From assembly GCF_018866245.1 (NCBI RefSeq), contig NZ_CP076458.1, forward strand, positions 682,001 through 746,000: a stretch of 64,000 bases of DNA. Direction: 5' to 3'. Shown one piece after another: positions 46,524 to 56,084 of this stretch. A program made the translations under genes and the position numbers. This stretch comes from Novisyntrophococcus fermenticellae (lineage in GTDB: Bacteria; Bacillota; Clostridia; Lachnospirales; Lachnospiraceae). Each line of letters starts with the position of its first letter. The first letter of the stretch is position 1. The notes under the pieces were generated by a model, which ran no database searches, had not been told where the DNA came from, and worked only from the letters and a program-made list of their open reading frames with translations.

Positions 46524-47697
46524 AGAAAAGAAGTTAAATGGTACGGTCATCGTTACTTATCGTTGCAACGCTCGTTGCTCCATGTGTAACCGTTATAAGG
46601 CACCTTCCAAGCCGGAAGAAGAAATCAGCATCGAAACCATCAAGAAGTTGCCGAAGATGTACTTCACCAATATCACCGGCGGTGAACCGTTCATCCGCAC
46701 CGACTTGAAGGATATTGTGCGTGAGCTGTACAAGAAGTCTGACCGCATCGTTATTTCGACCAACGGCTTCTTCACCGACCGCATCGTTGACCTGTGCAAG
46801 GAGTTTCCGCAGATCGGTATTCGTATTTCCATCGAGGGTCTGGAGCAGACCAACAACGAGATCCGTGGCTTGCAGAACGGCTACCAGCGTGGTTACGGTA
46901 CGCTGAAAAAACTGCGCGAGATGGGCATGAAGGACGTTGGCTTCGGTATGACCGTTCAGGACAAAAACGCTCCTGATTTGGTTCCTCTCTACAAAATCTC
47001 TGACGAGATGGGCATGGAGTTTGCTACGGCTTCTCTGCACAACAGCTTCTACTTTGTTGAGGCGAAGAACATTATCCATGACCGTCCGATGGTTGCTAAG
47101 AATTTCGAGAATCTTGTCAATGAACTGCTCCGCAGCAATAGCCCGAAGAAGTGGTTCCGTGCTTACTTTAATCACGGCCTGATCAACTATATCTACGGCC
47201 AGAAACGTCTGCTGCCTTGCGACATGAGCTTTGATACTTTCTTTATTGATCCGTATGGCTATGTCATGCCTTGTAATGGTACCAAGGATAAAGAAGTCAT
47301 GGGCAACCTGAACAACCAGACATGGGATGAGTTGTGGAATAGTCCGGAAGCAGAAAAGGTTCGTGCAAAGGTTCGCTGCTGCGACCGTGATTGCTGGATG
47401 ATTGGTTCTGTTTCTCCGGCTATGCATAAGTATATCTGGAAACCAGCCACTTGGGTTCTGGTCCATAAGTTTAAGGCTCTGTTCACCAAACATCCGTACA
47501 ACATGTACGAGTTGAAGATTTGCCGTGACTACCGTGATGGCAAAGTTACCAAAGAAGAACTGGACAAGTGCAGCACCTGCGATATGAACTGCGTGATCAA
47601 CAACGGTCTGAGTGAGGCGTCTAAGGAGCAGCTGAAGCATAAGACTGGCGAAGAAATCGTGGATGCTGATATCGCACAGCAGATGGAGACGAAGTAA
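46516..47697 (+). CDS. Radical SAM protein with SPASM-like C-terminus
   Basis: The 393-aa protein has the radical SAM cluster motif Cys17-x3-Cys21-x2-Cys24 (CNARCSMC), the SAM-binding NITGGEP motif and ISTNG. The C-terminal third holds LPCDMSFDTFFIDPYGYVMPCNG, CCDRDC and CSTCDMNC, which supply ligands for auxiliary clusters. Its position between acyltransferase genes of a polysaccharide locus suggests modification of a sugar or lipid-linked intermediate. The reaction is unknown. Codon use is more G+C-rich than in the genes from 50057 to 57340. A GGAGAG RBS is present. Confidence 0.85.
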   Translation: MSEEKKLNGTVIVTYRCNARCSMCNRYKAPSKPEEEISIETIKKLPKMYFTNITGGEPFIRTDLKDIVRELYKKSDRIVISTNGFFTDRIVDLCKEFPQIGIRISIEGLEQTNNEIRGLQNGYQRGYGTLKKLREMGMKDVGFGMTVQDKNAPDLVPLYKISDEMGMEFATASLHNSFYFVEAKNIIHDRPMVAKNFENLVNELLRSNSPKKWFRAYFNHGLINYIYGQKRLLPCDMSFDTFFIDPYGYVMPCNGTKDKEVMGNLNNQTWDELWNSPEAEKVRAKVRCCDRDCWMIGSVSPAMHKYIWKPATWVLVHKFKALFTKHPYNMYELKICRDYRDGKVTKEELDKCSTCDMNCVINNGLSEASKEQLKHKTGEEIVDADIAQQMETK

Positions 47698-48706
47698 TGA
47701 GTGAAAAGACAGCGGCAAGAACAAGAGAAAAATGGGTTGATGATGTGAAAGTTATCGCCTGTATATTGGTTGTATTGGGGCATTTCTTTCAGAGCATGAC
47801 AAAGGCAAATATTCTTCCAGAGAGTGATTTGTACGAGTGGTTCAACACAACAATCTACTACTTCCATGTGCCGCTGTTCTTCATTTGTAGCGGATACCTG
47901 TATCAGAAATACAGTCAGGTTAACAGTGTTGGTAGTTGGTGTAAGAATGTGATGAAGAAGGCGTTAGCACTCGGTGTGCCCTATGTGACTTTTACGACTG
48001 CTACGTGGGTACTGAAAAAGGTATTCTCAAGTAGCGTTAATGACCAGATTGGTGGTCTCGGCGACACACTATTCCTTCACCCGACTGCTCCGTACTGGTA
48101 TTTGTATGCACTGCTCTTTATCTTCTTTATCACGCCGACGTTTAGCAATGCGAAGGCAGCGGCAGTGGGACTGATAGTTGCATTGGCTGCCAAAGTCCTG
48201 ATTTTAACGGGGGGGGGTACAGCGTTTACGCAGTATCGACAGTTCTCTCAAACGAAATCTGGTTTGTGCTCGGTATGAGTATTTGTGTGTTTAATGTGCA
48301 GATACGAGGAAAGAAGTTACAGGGAACAGTATTTGGTTTGTTGTTCTTTTTGTTGAGCGTAGCGGTGTATATGGCTGATATTCAGAATTTGGTACTGTCA
48401 TTTGAGCTTGGATTGGTGGCTTGTGCTGCGGTGATTCTTTTGATAGCTGACTATGAAAGAAAAAGTGGTAAAGTCATGGGATTCCTTGCAAAATACACCA
48501 TGCCGATTTTCTTGCTGCACACATTGTTTGCAGCACCGCTGAGGTCTGTTCTGCTGAAGATTGGCATTACAAATGCTGAGGTTCATGTGGTGCTGGGACT
48601 TGGAATCAGCTTTGCAGGTCCGATTATAGCTGCATGGATTATGAAGAAAACAAAGTGGCTGGAGTTCTTTTTGTATCCAAATAAAATTATAAAGCATTAT
48701 GTTTGA
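47697..48706 (+). pseudogene. Acyltransferase-3 gene, out of frame at a G9 tract (putative phase-variable, OFF)
   Basis: The ATG shares one base with the radical SAM stop. The first frame gives an N-terminal PF01757 part (VKVIACILVVLGHFFQS, YYFHVPLFFICSGYLY) and then leaves the family pattern at the G run 48209-48217, stopping at 48278. The correct continuation, YSVYAVSTVLSNEIWFVLGM and the last helices to 48706, lies in another frame. G10 or G7 would give an intact protein of about 336 aa. Nothing else is damaged, so this is the cleanest contingency-locus candidate. The product would O-acylate the polysaccharide or a precursor. Confidence 0.82.
48209..48217 (+). repeat. Poly-G tract, G9, in acyltransferase gene
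   Basis: Homopolymer of 9 G in the coding strand; 7 or 10 would restore the frame. Confidence 0.95.
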
Positions 48707-48744
48707 ATGCAATGAATGTGGCTCTGTTGTTATGGAGGATAACT

Positions 48745-49992
48745 ATGAAAAATTATAAAATCGCTGTGGCCGGAACTGGTTATGTGGGGTTGTCAATCGC
48801 TACACTGCTTTCCCAGCATCATCAGGTGACAGCTGTGGATATTATTTCGGAAAAAGTGGAATTGATTAACAATCGCAAATCTCCGATTCAGGATGATTAC
48901 ATTGAAAAATATCTAGTAGAAAAAGATTTGAATTTGACTGCAACACTAGATGCGAAGGCAGCATATTCGGATGCGGATTTTGTTGTAATTGCTGCCCCTA
49001 CCAACTATGACAGCCATACACAGCATTTTGATACATCCGCTGTCGAAGCTGTGATTAAACTGGTTATGGAATATAACCCGACTGCGATCATGGTCATCAA
49101 GTCTACGATTCCTGTGGGCTATACCGCAAGCGTGCGTGAGAAGTTTAACAGCAAGAACATCATCTTCAGCCCGGAGTTCCTGCGTGAATCCAAGGCTCTA
49201 TATGACAACCTGTATCCGAGTCGCATCATCGTTGGTACTGACCTGAACGATGAGCGTCTAGTTGAGGCTGCTCATGAGTTCGCTGGTCTGCTGCAGGAAG
49301 GTGCTATCAAGGAGAATATCGACACTCTGTTCATGGGCTTCACCGAGGCAGAGGCAGTTAAACTGTTCGCCAACACATATTTGGCACTGCGTGTTGCTTA
49401 CTTCAATGAGTTGGATACATACGCAGAGAGCAAGGGTCTGAACACTCAGCAGATCATCGATGGTGTTTGCCTTGATCCTCGTATCGGCAGCCACTACAAC
49501 AATCCGTCCTTCGGCTATGGCGGCTACTGCCTGCCGAAAGATACCAAGCAGCTGCTGGCGAACTACGCCGATGTGCCGGAAAACTTGATTGAAGCTATTG
49601 TCGAGAGCAACAGAACAAGAAAAGACTTCATCGCTGACCGTGTTCTGAAACTGGCTGGCTACTACGGCTATGACGAGGACAACGAATACGATGAAAAGCA
49701 GGAAAAGCCTGTGACTATCGGTGTGTATCGTCTGACCATGAAATCCAATTCTGATAACTTCCGCCAGAGCTCCATTCAGGGCGTTATGAAGCGCATCAAG
49801 GCCAAGGGAGCAACGGTGGTCATCTATGAGCCGACCCTGAAAGACGGCGATACTTTCTTCGGCAGCGTTGTGGTCAATGATCTGGCTAAGTTCAAGGAAA
49901 TGAGCAACGCCATCATCGCAAATCGCTATGACAGGTGCTTGGATGATGTGAAAGAAAAAGTATATACAAGAGACTTGTTCGGTAGAGACTGA
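48745..49992 (+). CDS. ugd: UDP-glucose/GDP-mannose 6-dehydrogenase family enzyme, copy 2
   Basis: The ATG at 48745 follows TATGGAGGAT; the frame is open upstream. The 415-aa protein is a close paralogue of the enzyme at 40124 and keeps GTGYVGLS and [14 protein letters not shown]. Codon use changes inside the gene: the first ~350 nt are A+T-rich, the rest more G+C-rich, which suggests a mosaic. It supplies UDP-uronic acid, as does copy 1; the redundancy is unexplained. Confidence 0.9.
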   Translation: MKNYKIAVAGTGYVGLSIATLLSQHHQVTAVDIISEKVELINNRKSPIQDDYIEKYLVEKDLNLTATLDAKAAYSDADFVVIAAPTNYDSHTQHFDTSAVEAVIKLVMEYNPTAIMVIKSTIPVGYTASVREKFNSKNIIFSPEFLRESKALYDNLYPSRIIVGTDLNDERLVEAAHEFAGLLQEGAIKENIDTLFMGFTEAEAVKLFANTYLALRVAYFNELDTYAESKGLNTQQIIDGVCLDPRIGSHYNNPSFGYGGYCLPKDTKQLLANYADVPENLIEAIVESNRTRKDFIADRVLKLAGYYGYDEDNEYDEKQEKPVTIGVYRLTMKSNSDNFRQSSIQGVMKRIKAKGATVVIYEPTLKDGDTFFGSVVVNDLAKFKEMSNAIIANRYDRCLDDVKEKVYTRDLFGRD

Positions 49993-50011
49993 GAAAATAG
50001 TAATAGTGCTG

Positions 50012-50044
50012 TTCGGAAGGTTTCCGAAAACGAGTTAGTATAAT
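50012..50044 (+). promoter_or_regulatory. Small hairpin and -10-like box before the A+T-rich gene block
   Basis: TTCGGAA-GGT-TTCCGAA forms a 7-bp hairpin (50012-50028) and TATAAT follows at 50039-50044. The start codon is 13 nt further on, too close for a normal promoter of this gene. Function is unclear. Confidence 0.3.
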
Positions 50045-50056
50045 GAAGGGAATACC

Positions 50057-51205
50057 ATGAGAATACTAATCATTAGAAGCTATCCTAGCTATATGGATGT
50101 TGAAAGAAATACATATAATATACAAGAAGTCGGTCTTGCGAAGGCACTTGTCAGAAAAGGGCACATTTGTGATATTGTTTTTTGGACGGACAAAGAAGAA
50201 AAAAATATCACAATCACAGTTGAAGGTTATGGAAATGTAAATGTCTTTTATCGCCATGGAAAGACTGCATTGAAAAACACGGTATATACTAATTGTGCAG
50301 AATTATTTAAGCATTATGATATATTACAAACAGCTGAATATAATCAAATGCAATCGTGGCTGCTAGCTAAACAATATCCTAAAAAAACCATCATATACCA
50401 CGGTCCATATTATTCGCACTTTAACAAACGATATAATACGATGTGCTCAGTTTTTGATATGTTCTTTTTGAAAAGATATTTAAAATTGGGAACGCATTTT
50501 ATCACCAAAAGTAAAATGGCCCAAGAATTCCTAGAGAATAAAGGAATTAAGAGAGCTAATATTGGAACAGTTGGAGTCGGCATGGATACACAGATGCTAT
50601 CAAACTCCAAAGAAGTGTGTACAGAACCACTATTTTTGACGATGCGTCAAGATGAAAATTTGAAGCTTCTATATATAGGAAGATTTGAAAAACGGAGAAA
50701 TATACATTTTATTTTGGATGTCTTTTCGAAAGTCATAAATAAGAAAATGAATGCCACGCTGTATATGATAGGAACAGGAGACAAGGATTATATAGAAGAT
50801 TGTTGGAAGTATGCAGAAAGCAAAAATATTAAGAACCACATAGTATACCAAGAAAAAATGGAACAAAAATATTTGGCTGGAGTGTACGGTTTGGCGGACA
50901 TCTTTTTACTTCCGACTGAATATGAAATTTTTGGTATGGTATTACTAGAGGCTATGTATTACCACTCAGTTGTGCTAACAACACTTAATGGCGGATCAAG
51001 CACTCTGATTGATAATGGCAAAAACGGATTTGTTCTAACGTTGAATAATGCAAATGACTGGGCAGATTGTATCGAAAAAATTTCGAGAGATAAAAATACG
51101 GCGATGAATATTTGTGGTCTGGCATCTCATAAAATCCAAGAAGGTTTTACATGGGATAAGCTGGCAGATCGATTCATTGAACAGTATAATAAAGTCTTGC
51201 AGTAA
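50057..51205 (+). CDS. Glycosyltransferase family 4
   Basis: The 382-aa protein has the two-domain GT-B outline: N-terminal MRILIIRSYPSYMD, and in the C-terminal half LLYIGRFEKRRNI and the donor-site motif EIFGMVLLEAM. A possible retaining transferase for one residue of the repeat unit. It begins the distinctly A+T-rich block of the locus (to about 57340). A GAAGGGAAT RBS is present. Confidence 0.88.
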   Translation: MRILIIRSYPSYMDVERNTYNIQEVGLAKALVRKGHICDIVFWTDKEEKNITITVEGYGNVNVFYRHGKTALKNTVYTNCAELFKHYDILQTAEYNQMQSWLLAKQYPKKTIIYHGPYYSHFNKRYNTMCSVFDMFFLKRYLKLGTHFITKSKMAQEFLENKGIKRANIGTVGVGMDTQMLSNSKEVCTEPLFLTMRQDENLKLLYIGRFEKRRNIHFILDVFSKVINKKMNATLYMIGTGDKDYIEDCWKYAESKNIKNHIVYQEKMEQKYLAGVYGLADIFLLPTEYEIFGMVLLEAMYYHSVVLTTLNGGSSTLIDNGKNGFVLTLNNANDWADCIEKISRDKNTAMNICGLASHKIQEGFTWDKLADRFIEQYNKVLQ

Positions 51206-51224
51206 TAAGAGATGGAGTGGAAAA

Positions 51225-52313
51225 GTGGAAAAGGTTACGGTTGTTGTACCTGTATATAATGCAGAAAAATATTTAGCAGAATGTCTTGAAAGTATTCAAA
51301 AACAAACATATACCAGCATTGAAATAATACTTGTAGATGATGGGTCAAAGGATAGTAGCCCAACGTTATGTGACACATTACAAAAGGAAGATAATAGAAT
51401 CAAAGTAATTCATAAAGTGAATGAAGGTGCAGGGAAAAGTAGAAATAAGGGCATTGAAGTGGCTACAGGCGACTACATTCTTTTTGTGGATAGTGACGAT
51501 TATATTAAACCTAATCTTGTTGAAAAGTGTGTGAATGCTATTGCTGGAAATGATTCGGCGATGGTGATGTTTGGCGTACAACATACTGACGAAGTGGGAA
51601 AAGTAATTGGAGAAAAAATTCCTTATTCGGATAAATATATCTTCGAGGGAAAAGAAGTACAAGAAGAGTTTCTTCCGGAGATGATTTTTTCAGAGAACAA
51701 GAAGGTGCGAAACCTTGAAACGCCTGCTAGCATGGCTAATTTTTATTCACTGGGAATAATAAGAAAAATCGGATGGAGATTTGAGTCGGAAAGAGAATAT
51801 ATATCAGAAGATTTTTATTCGAGGCTGAAATTATATAGACATATAAATAAATTGGTAGTGCTGAATAAAGCTTTATATTGCTATCGACACGGACATGAGT
51901 CACTATCTTCATCTTCTCGATTAATGAATTATGAGATGATAAGAAAATATTACAATCAATGCGTGTCACTATGTGAAAAGAATAATTATAATGAAAACGT
52001 TTTGCGAAAAGTCAGTGAGCCTTATTTGTCTTTTACAATAACTTGCTTGAAATTAAAAGCAAGACAGAAGAAAAACATAGTTGCTAAAAAAATGGAGTTA
52101 AATGAGATTCTTAAAGATACTCAGCTGCATGAAGTATTAAAACAACGGAATCTAGATAATGAGAATAAAGCAAAACGGGTGCTGTATAGAGCAATTCTGG
52201 CCGATAATTATTTTTTGGCAAGGGTGTTAATTTATATGCAGGCATATAGGAGCAAGAGATTGGATGAAAGTAGGAATTTTAACATTTACAGAAGGATACA
52301 ATTACGGCAATAA
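51225..52313 (+). CDS. Glycosyltransferase family 2
   Basis: A GTG start at 51225 with GATGGAG upstream fits best, because the homology begins right after it (VTVVVPVYNAEKYLAECLESI). The 362-aa enzyme shows the GT-A features LVDDGSKDSS, GAGKSRNKGI and the metal-binding FVDSDDYI. The C-terminal half is helical and basic. It overlaps the next gene by 50 nt. Confidence 0.9.
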   Translation: MEKVTVVVPVYNAEKYLAECLESIQKQTYTSIEIILVDDGSKDSSPTLCDTLQKEDNRIKVIHKVNEGAGKSRNKGIEVATGDYILFVDSDDYIKPNLVEKCVNAIAGNDSAMVMFGVQHTDEVGKVIGEKIPYSDKYIFEGKEVQEEFLPEMIFSENKKVRNLETPASMANFYSLGIIRKIGWRFESEREYISEDFYSRLKLYRHINKLVVLNKALYCYRHGHESLSSSSRLMNYEMIRKYYNQCVSLCEKNNYNENVLRKVSEPYLSFTITCLKLKARQKKNIVAKKMELNEILKDTQLHEVLKQRNLDNENKAKRVLYRAILADNYFLARVLIYMQAYRSKRLDESRNFNIYRRIQLRQ

Positions 52314-53328
52314 GCTTCAAAATTATGCTTTACTAACATATTTGCAGAATAACTTTCCATGCGAGGTTAAAACAGTAGATAATTGTGTCGCACAAGGAAG
52401 CAGATTTGAAAAAGCAAGAATTTTATTGACGTGGGCGTTTCCTTCTGCGAAGCACTATATGTATTGGAAGAGACTTTTAAGATTCAAATCGTTTAATAAA
52501 AAATATCTGAAATTTACATCTGAAAAACTGACATCAAACACTAAGAAATTTTCCGAGGTGGATTGTTTTGTGTGTGGAAGTGATCAAATCTGGAATCCAC
52601 ATTACTATAGTAATATTGATTTGTTAACGGGAAAATTGCCGGTACCTAAGAGAAGCATTTCGTATGCAGCAAGTTTTGGTGTAAATGAAATCCCGGATGA
52701 AAAGAAAGTGGCTTTTGCAAAGGCACTAGGCAATCTGGATGCAATTTCTGTTCGAGAAGAACAGGGATTGCATATCTGTAAGGAACTGGGGTTTGAAAAT
52801 GGTAGAGTAAACATTGATCCTACTTTTTTGTTGTCAAAGGATGAATGGTTAAAAGTAATAAGGAAACCGGACAAGCAACTGCCGTCAAAATATGTTGTTA
52901 CTTATTTTTTAGGAAGCATCAAAAACAATGTTGAATATAACATCGAAAATTATTGTAAGATAAATAACCTTGAACGGATTGACTTGAATTCAGTGACTGC
53001 CTTGAAATGGTTTGATATTACGCCGTTTGAGTTCCTTTATCTTATCAAGAATGCAGAGTTTGTTTTCACTGACTCGTTTCATGCATCGGTCTTTTCTATA
53101 ATCTTCGGAAAGAATTTCTTGACTGCGGAAAGGACCTCGAAAAATAGTAATAAGATGAGTTCGCGAATAGATACTCTATTTTCGACTTTTTCTTGTGAAA
53201 ACCACAGAATGATTGCATTTGATGGAAATATTGATAGCCTTAAAATGGATGAAGCAAAAGTAGAGAGTATTATTCAGCATGAAAAGGATAGAACGTATGA
53301 GTATTTCTCTAGTATTATTTTTCACTAA
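52264..53328 (+). CDS. Polysaccharide pyruvyl transferase family protein
   Basis: The 354-aa protein matches PF04230: GYNYGNKLQNYALLTYL at the N-terminus, FVCGSDQIWNPHY, ISYAASFGV, AISVREEQGLHI and the late TDSFHASVFSIIFGKNF. Such enzymes transfer pyruvate from phosphoenolpyruvate to a sugar, forming a ketal that gives the polymer negative charge. The start lies inside the preceding glycosyltransferase gene (50-nt overlap), which suggests translational coupling. Confidence 0.9.
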   Translation: MKVGILTFTEGYNYGNKLQNYALLTYLQNNFPCEVKTVDNCVAQGSRFEKARILLTWAFPSAKHYMYWKRLLRFKSFNKKYLKFTSEKLTSNTKKFSEVDCFVCGSDQIWNPHYYSNIDLLTGKLPVPKRSISYAASFGVNEIPDEKKVAFAKALGNLDAISVREEQGLHICKELGFENGRVNIDPTFLLSKDEWLKVIRKPDKQLPSKYVVTYFLGSIKNNVEYNIENYCKINNLERIDLNSVTALKWFDITPFEFLYLIKNAEFVFTDSFHASVFSIIFGKNFLTAERTSKNSNKMSSRIDTLFSTFSCENHRMIAFDGNIDSLKMDEAKVESIIQHEKDRTYEYFSSIIFH

Positions 53329-53361
53329 ATGCAGTAGAAGTATAAGAAGGGAGGGAAGATT

Positions 53362-54645
53362 TTGAACGGAATACACCTATACATTAAAAGAAATCCATTG
53401 CCTGAAGAATTGTACCTCCAATTCATGCTCTTGCTGGGATTGCTTTTTGGGTATTTTGAAGTTACAGCCTTTTGGAACGCAGGAGTTATTCTATTGACTG
53501 GTTGGCTGTTGCTTGCATCTAATCGTATTCAAAAAATTATACGACAAAACGCAATGGCTGTACTTTTGTTATTTTGCTTGATATGTTTTATTGCGCTGAA
53601 CATAATTTATATGGGAACAGGGGCATACCTATCATATAATCTAATACAGATTGTAAGACCGATAATAATCCTTTGTGGGATTTTTTATATTAGTCAAGAA
53701 AAAAATGACATAATATATAATTTTCTATCAGGAAATTTTGGCCTACTTAATCTAATGTGGATTGTCAATTTATTTGTTTTGGGTCTGCAAGTCGCAGGAA
53801 CAGGCTTCATGATTAAGGCAAGTTGGATGGCAACCAATAGTTTTTACACTGATAATTGTACAGGTTTGTTTGGCGGAAGTGCTACCCATGTAGTGATGCT
53901 ATTTACGATATTTATTACAATTTACAATTTGGAGTTTGGAATCAAGCGGTTTAGCATCGGATGGAAGAAGAAGGGATTTTGTGCCTATGTTTTTGGAACG
54001 TTGGGACTAATGCTTTTATTTTCTACCCTAAATGATAATACAGCAATGTTTATTTTTGTGCCAATATTTCTTGTTTGGTATTATCTGCATAAATTGAGAA
54101 TTGTTGATACGACACTTTTCAATAAAATCTTTGATATTTTAAAATATGTTATTTTGGCAATCCTACTGCTGTTTGTACTGCAATTCATTCCTGGAGTATC
54201 GGATTTTATAAATACAACAGTAATGGATAAGATTGACGGTGTAATTAATTTTGAAGATACTAATGGACTTGGAAGCGTTGAGAGATTGGCTATCGCAAGT
54301 GATGCGCTGAATCGTGGCTTTGGTTGGAAACTGGGTCAAGGATTAGGAGCATGGAATATTATGGGTGGAAGGTATGCAGGCTTTTTGCATTTTGGCCTGA
54401 GTTCTGTCGGATCTTTTATCTATTTGATGGGAATATGGGGGTATCTAATTATAACGGTAGTTTATGCATATCTCATGTCGCACATGCGTAGTGAAGGTGC
54501 AAAATTATCATTCATAATTACTTTTGCGATGGTCAATTTATTGTGCTTTTATACAATGTTTTTGACTGCAACACACGCAATCGTGTGGTCGATTTTTATT
54601 TTCTTAATGCTTAACAGCGTTGGAATGGAGAAACATGGACAATAA
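53362..54645 (+). CDS. wzy: Putative polysaccharide polymerase (Wzy-like)
   Basis: A TTG start is preceded by GGGAGGGAAG. The 427-aa protein is almost entirely hydrophobic, with about ten membrane helices and one larger outward loop around residues 285-350. Sequence conservation in this family is low; the call rests on topology, size and position before the flippase gene. It would link repeat units outside the membrane. Confidence 0.7.
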   Translation: MNGIHLYIKRNPLPEELYLQFMLLLGLLFGYFEVTAFWNAGVILLTGWLLLASNRIQKIIRQNAMAVLLLFCLICFIALNIIYMGTGAYLSYNLIQIVRPIIILCGIFYISQEKNDIIYNFLSGNFGLLNLMWIVNLFVLGLQVAGTGFMIKASWMATNSFYTDNCTGLFGGSATHVVMLFTIFITIYNLEFGIKRFSIGWKKKGFCAYVFGTLGLMLLFSTLNDNTAMFIFVPIFLVWYYLHKLRIVDTTLFNKIFDILKYVILAILLLFVLQFIPGVSDFINTTVMDKIDGVINFEDTNGLGSVERLAIASDALNRGFGWKLGQGLGAWNIMGGRYAGFLHFGLSSVGSFIYLMGIWGYLIITVVYAYLMSHMRSEGAKLSFIITFAMVNLLCFYTMFLTATHAIVWSIFIFLMLNSVGMEKHGQ

Positions 54646-56056
54646 GCAAATAAAACAAAATAACAAAGCGTTATTAACCGGAACAATAGTATACGCCATA
54701 GGAAATTTGGGAACTAAAATCCTTACATTCTTAATTGTTCCTCTTTATACATACTATATCAGTACATCTGATATGGGAGACTATGACCTTTTAATTACAA
54801 GTGTTAGTTTATTAACTCCACTAATTAGCTTAAGGATTTCGGATGCAACCTATAATTGGATGATCAAACGAACAGCGAGTAATGAGATATGTATAAAAGC
54901 TACTTATAACTATTTGTTGAAAAGTTGTGCACTTGCAGTCATAATTATTGGTGTTGCAAGTCGCTTTATACATATTTGGAATGTAGGGTTGTTTTTGGCA
55001 ATCATGGTTCTTGAACCTATATTGGAGACAACTCAAAAGATTTTGCGTGGGTTGAAAAATCAGAAACTGTTTGCGGCATCGGGAATTATTTATACAGGTA
55101 TACTTGTTTCGCTTAATTTCCTTACGGTTTGTGTTTTGAAAATTGGCGTGACAAGTTTGCTTGTGAATACTGTTATCAGCCATATCATAAGCATTGCACT
55201 CATTTTCTGCTTGGAGAAGAGAATGAGATGCTTGACAGTAACAGTCAATAAATCCGAACTCCTGATTACTCAAAAAGAGATGCTGAAATACTCTATGCCC
55301 TTAGTGCCATCGACGCTTAGTTGGTGGGTGATGAGTGTGTCGGATAGATATGTAGTGCGTTTTTTCCTTGGTAGTTCTTTTAACGGCATATATGCAATTG
55401 CAACGAAGTTTCCATCTGTTCTTCAAACATTCTTTGTGCTGTTTAATAACGCATGGACAGATATGGTTTTGGCTAATTTACAGTCAAAAGAAGAAAACAG
55501 TAAATATGTATCTGACTTATTTGAAAAAATGTACATGTTTTCTTTTTCAGCTATTTTCTGCCTAATTCCAGTAACGAAGGTTATTACACAGGTTATATTG
55601 AGTACGGATTATAAGATCGGATCGATTTATATTGGTTTCCTATATTTAGGAGCAGTTTTTCAGGGATTTTCAACATTTGCAAGTGTTGGGTATCTTCAGA
55701 GTAAAAAAACAGCTAGAGCGGCAACGTCAAGTTTGGCGGGCGCAATAGTCAACTTACTTGTGGATTTTATATTGATAAAGGCTGTTGGCTTATTTGCGAC
55801 AGCACTTTCGACTTATGCCGGTTTCTTAGTGATGTGGCTCGTTCGGATGTATGATATTAGAAAGGATTGGCCGATTGCGGTAAATATACCTAAATTTACA
55901 ATAATGACGTTTGTGGCTACTATTATTGCAACCGTAACGATTTGGACAACAGTTGAAATTGACGCAATTATGACAGCGTTTTTTGGAGTCCTTTTTATTG
56001 CCTTAAATAAGAATTATATTACTGCAATTATCAAAAAGGTAAAACACAAGCGATAA
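54635..56056 (+). CDS. wzx: Oligosaccharide flippase (Wzx-like)
   Basis: The ATG at 54635 with GGAG 5 nt upstream is preferred over a TTG at 54620. The 473-aa protein has about 12 to 14 membrane helices and the PST-family start (GTIVYAIGNLGTKILTFLIVPLYTYYIS, DYDLLITSVSLLTPLISL). It moves the lipid-linked repeat unit across the membrane. It overlaps the polymerase gene by 11 nt. Confidence 0.88.
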   Translation: MDNKQIKQNNKALLTGTIVYAIGNLGTKILTFLIVPLYTYYISTSDMGDYDLLITSVSLLTPLISLRISDATYNWMIKRTASNEICIKATYNYLLKSCALAVIIIGVASRFIHIWNVGLFLAIMVLEPILETTQKILRGLKNQKLFAASGIIYTGILVSLNFLTVCVLKIGVTSLLVNTVISHIISIALIFCLEKRMRCLTVTVNKSELLITQKEMLKYSMPLVPSTLSWWVMSVSDRYVVRFFLGSSFNGIYAIATKFPSVLQTFFVLFNNAWTDMVLANLQSKEENSKYVSDLFEKMYMFSFSAIFCLIPVTKVITQVILSTDYKIGSIYIGFLYLGAVFQGFSTFASVGYLQSKKTARAATSSLAGAIVNLLVDFILIKAVGLFATALSTYAGFLVMWLVRMYDIRKDWPIAVNIPKFTIMTFVATIIATVTIWTTVEIDAIMTAFFGVLFIALNKNYITAIIKKVKHKR

Positions 56057-56084
56057 ATGAAGTGGAGAGGAGAAATAGTTACAA

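Noticed and set aside
46534..47724. Long open frame (396 codons) on the minus strand
   Set aside because: It is antisense to the radical SAM gene, which has clear cluster motifs; the minus-strand translation shows no family features. It follows from the G/C-ending codons of the plus-strand gene.
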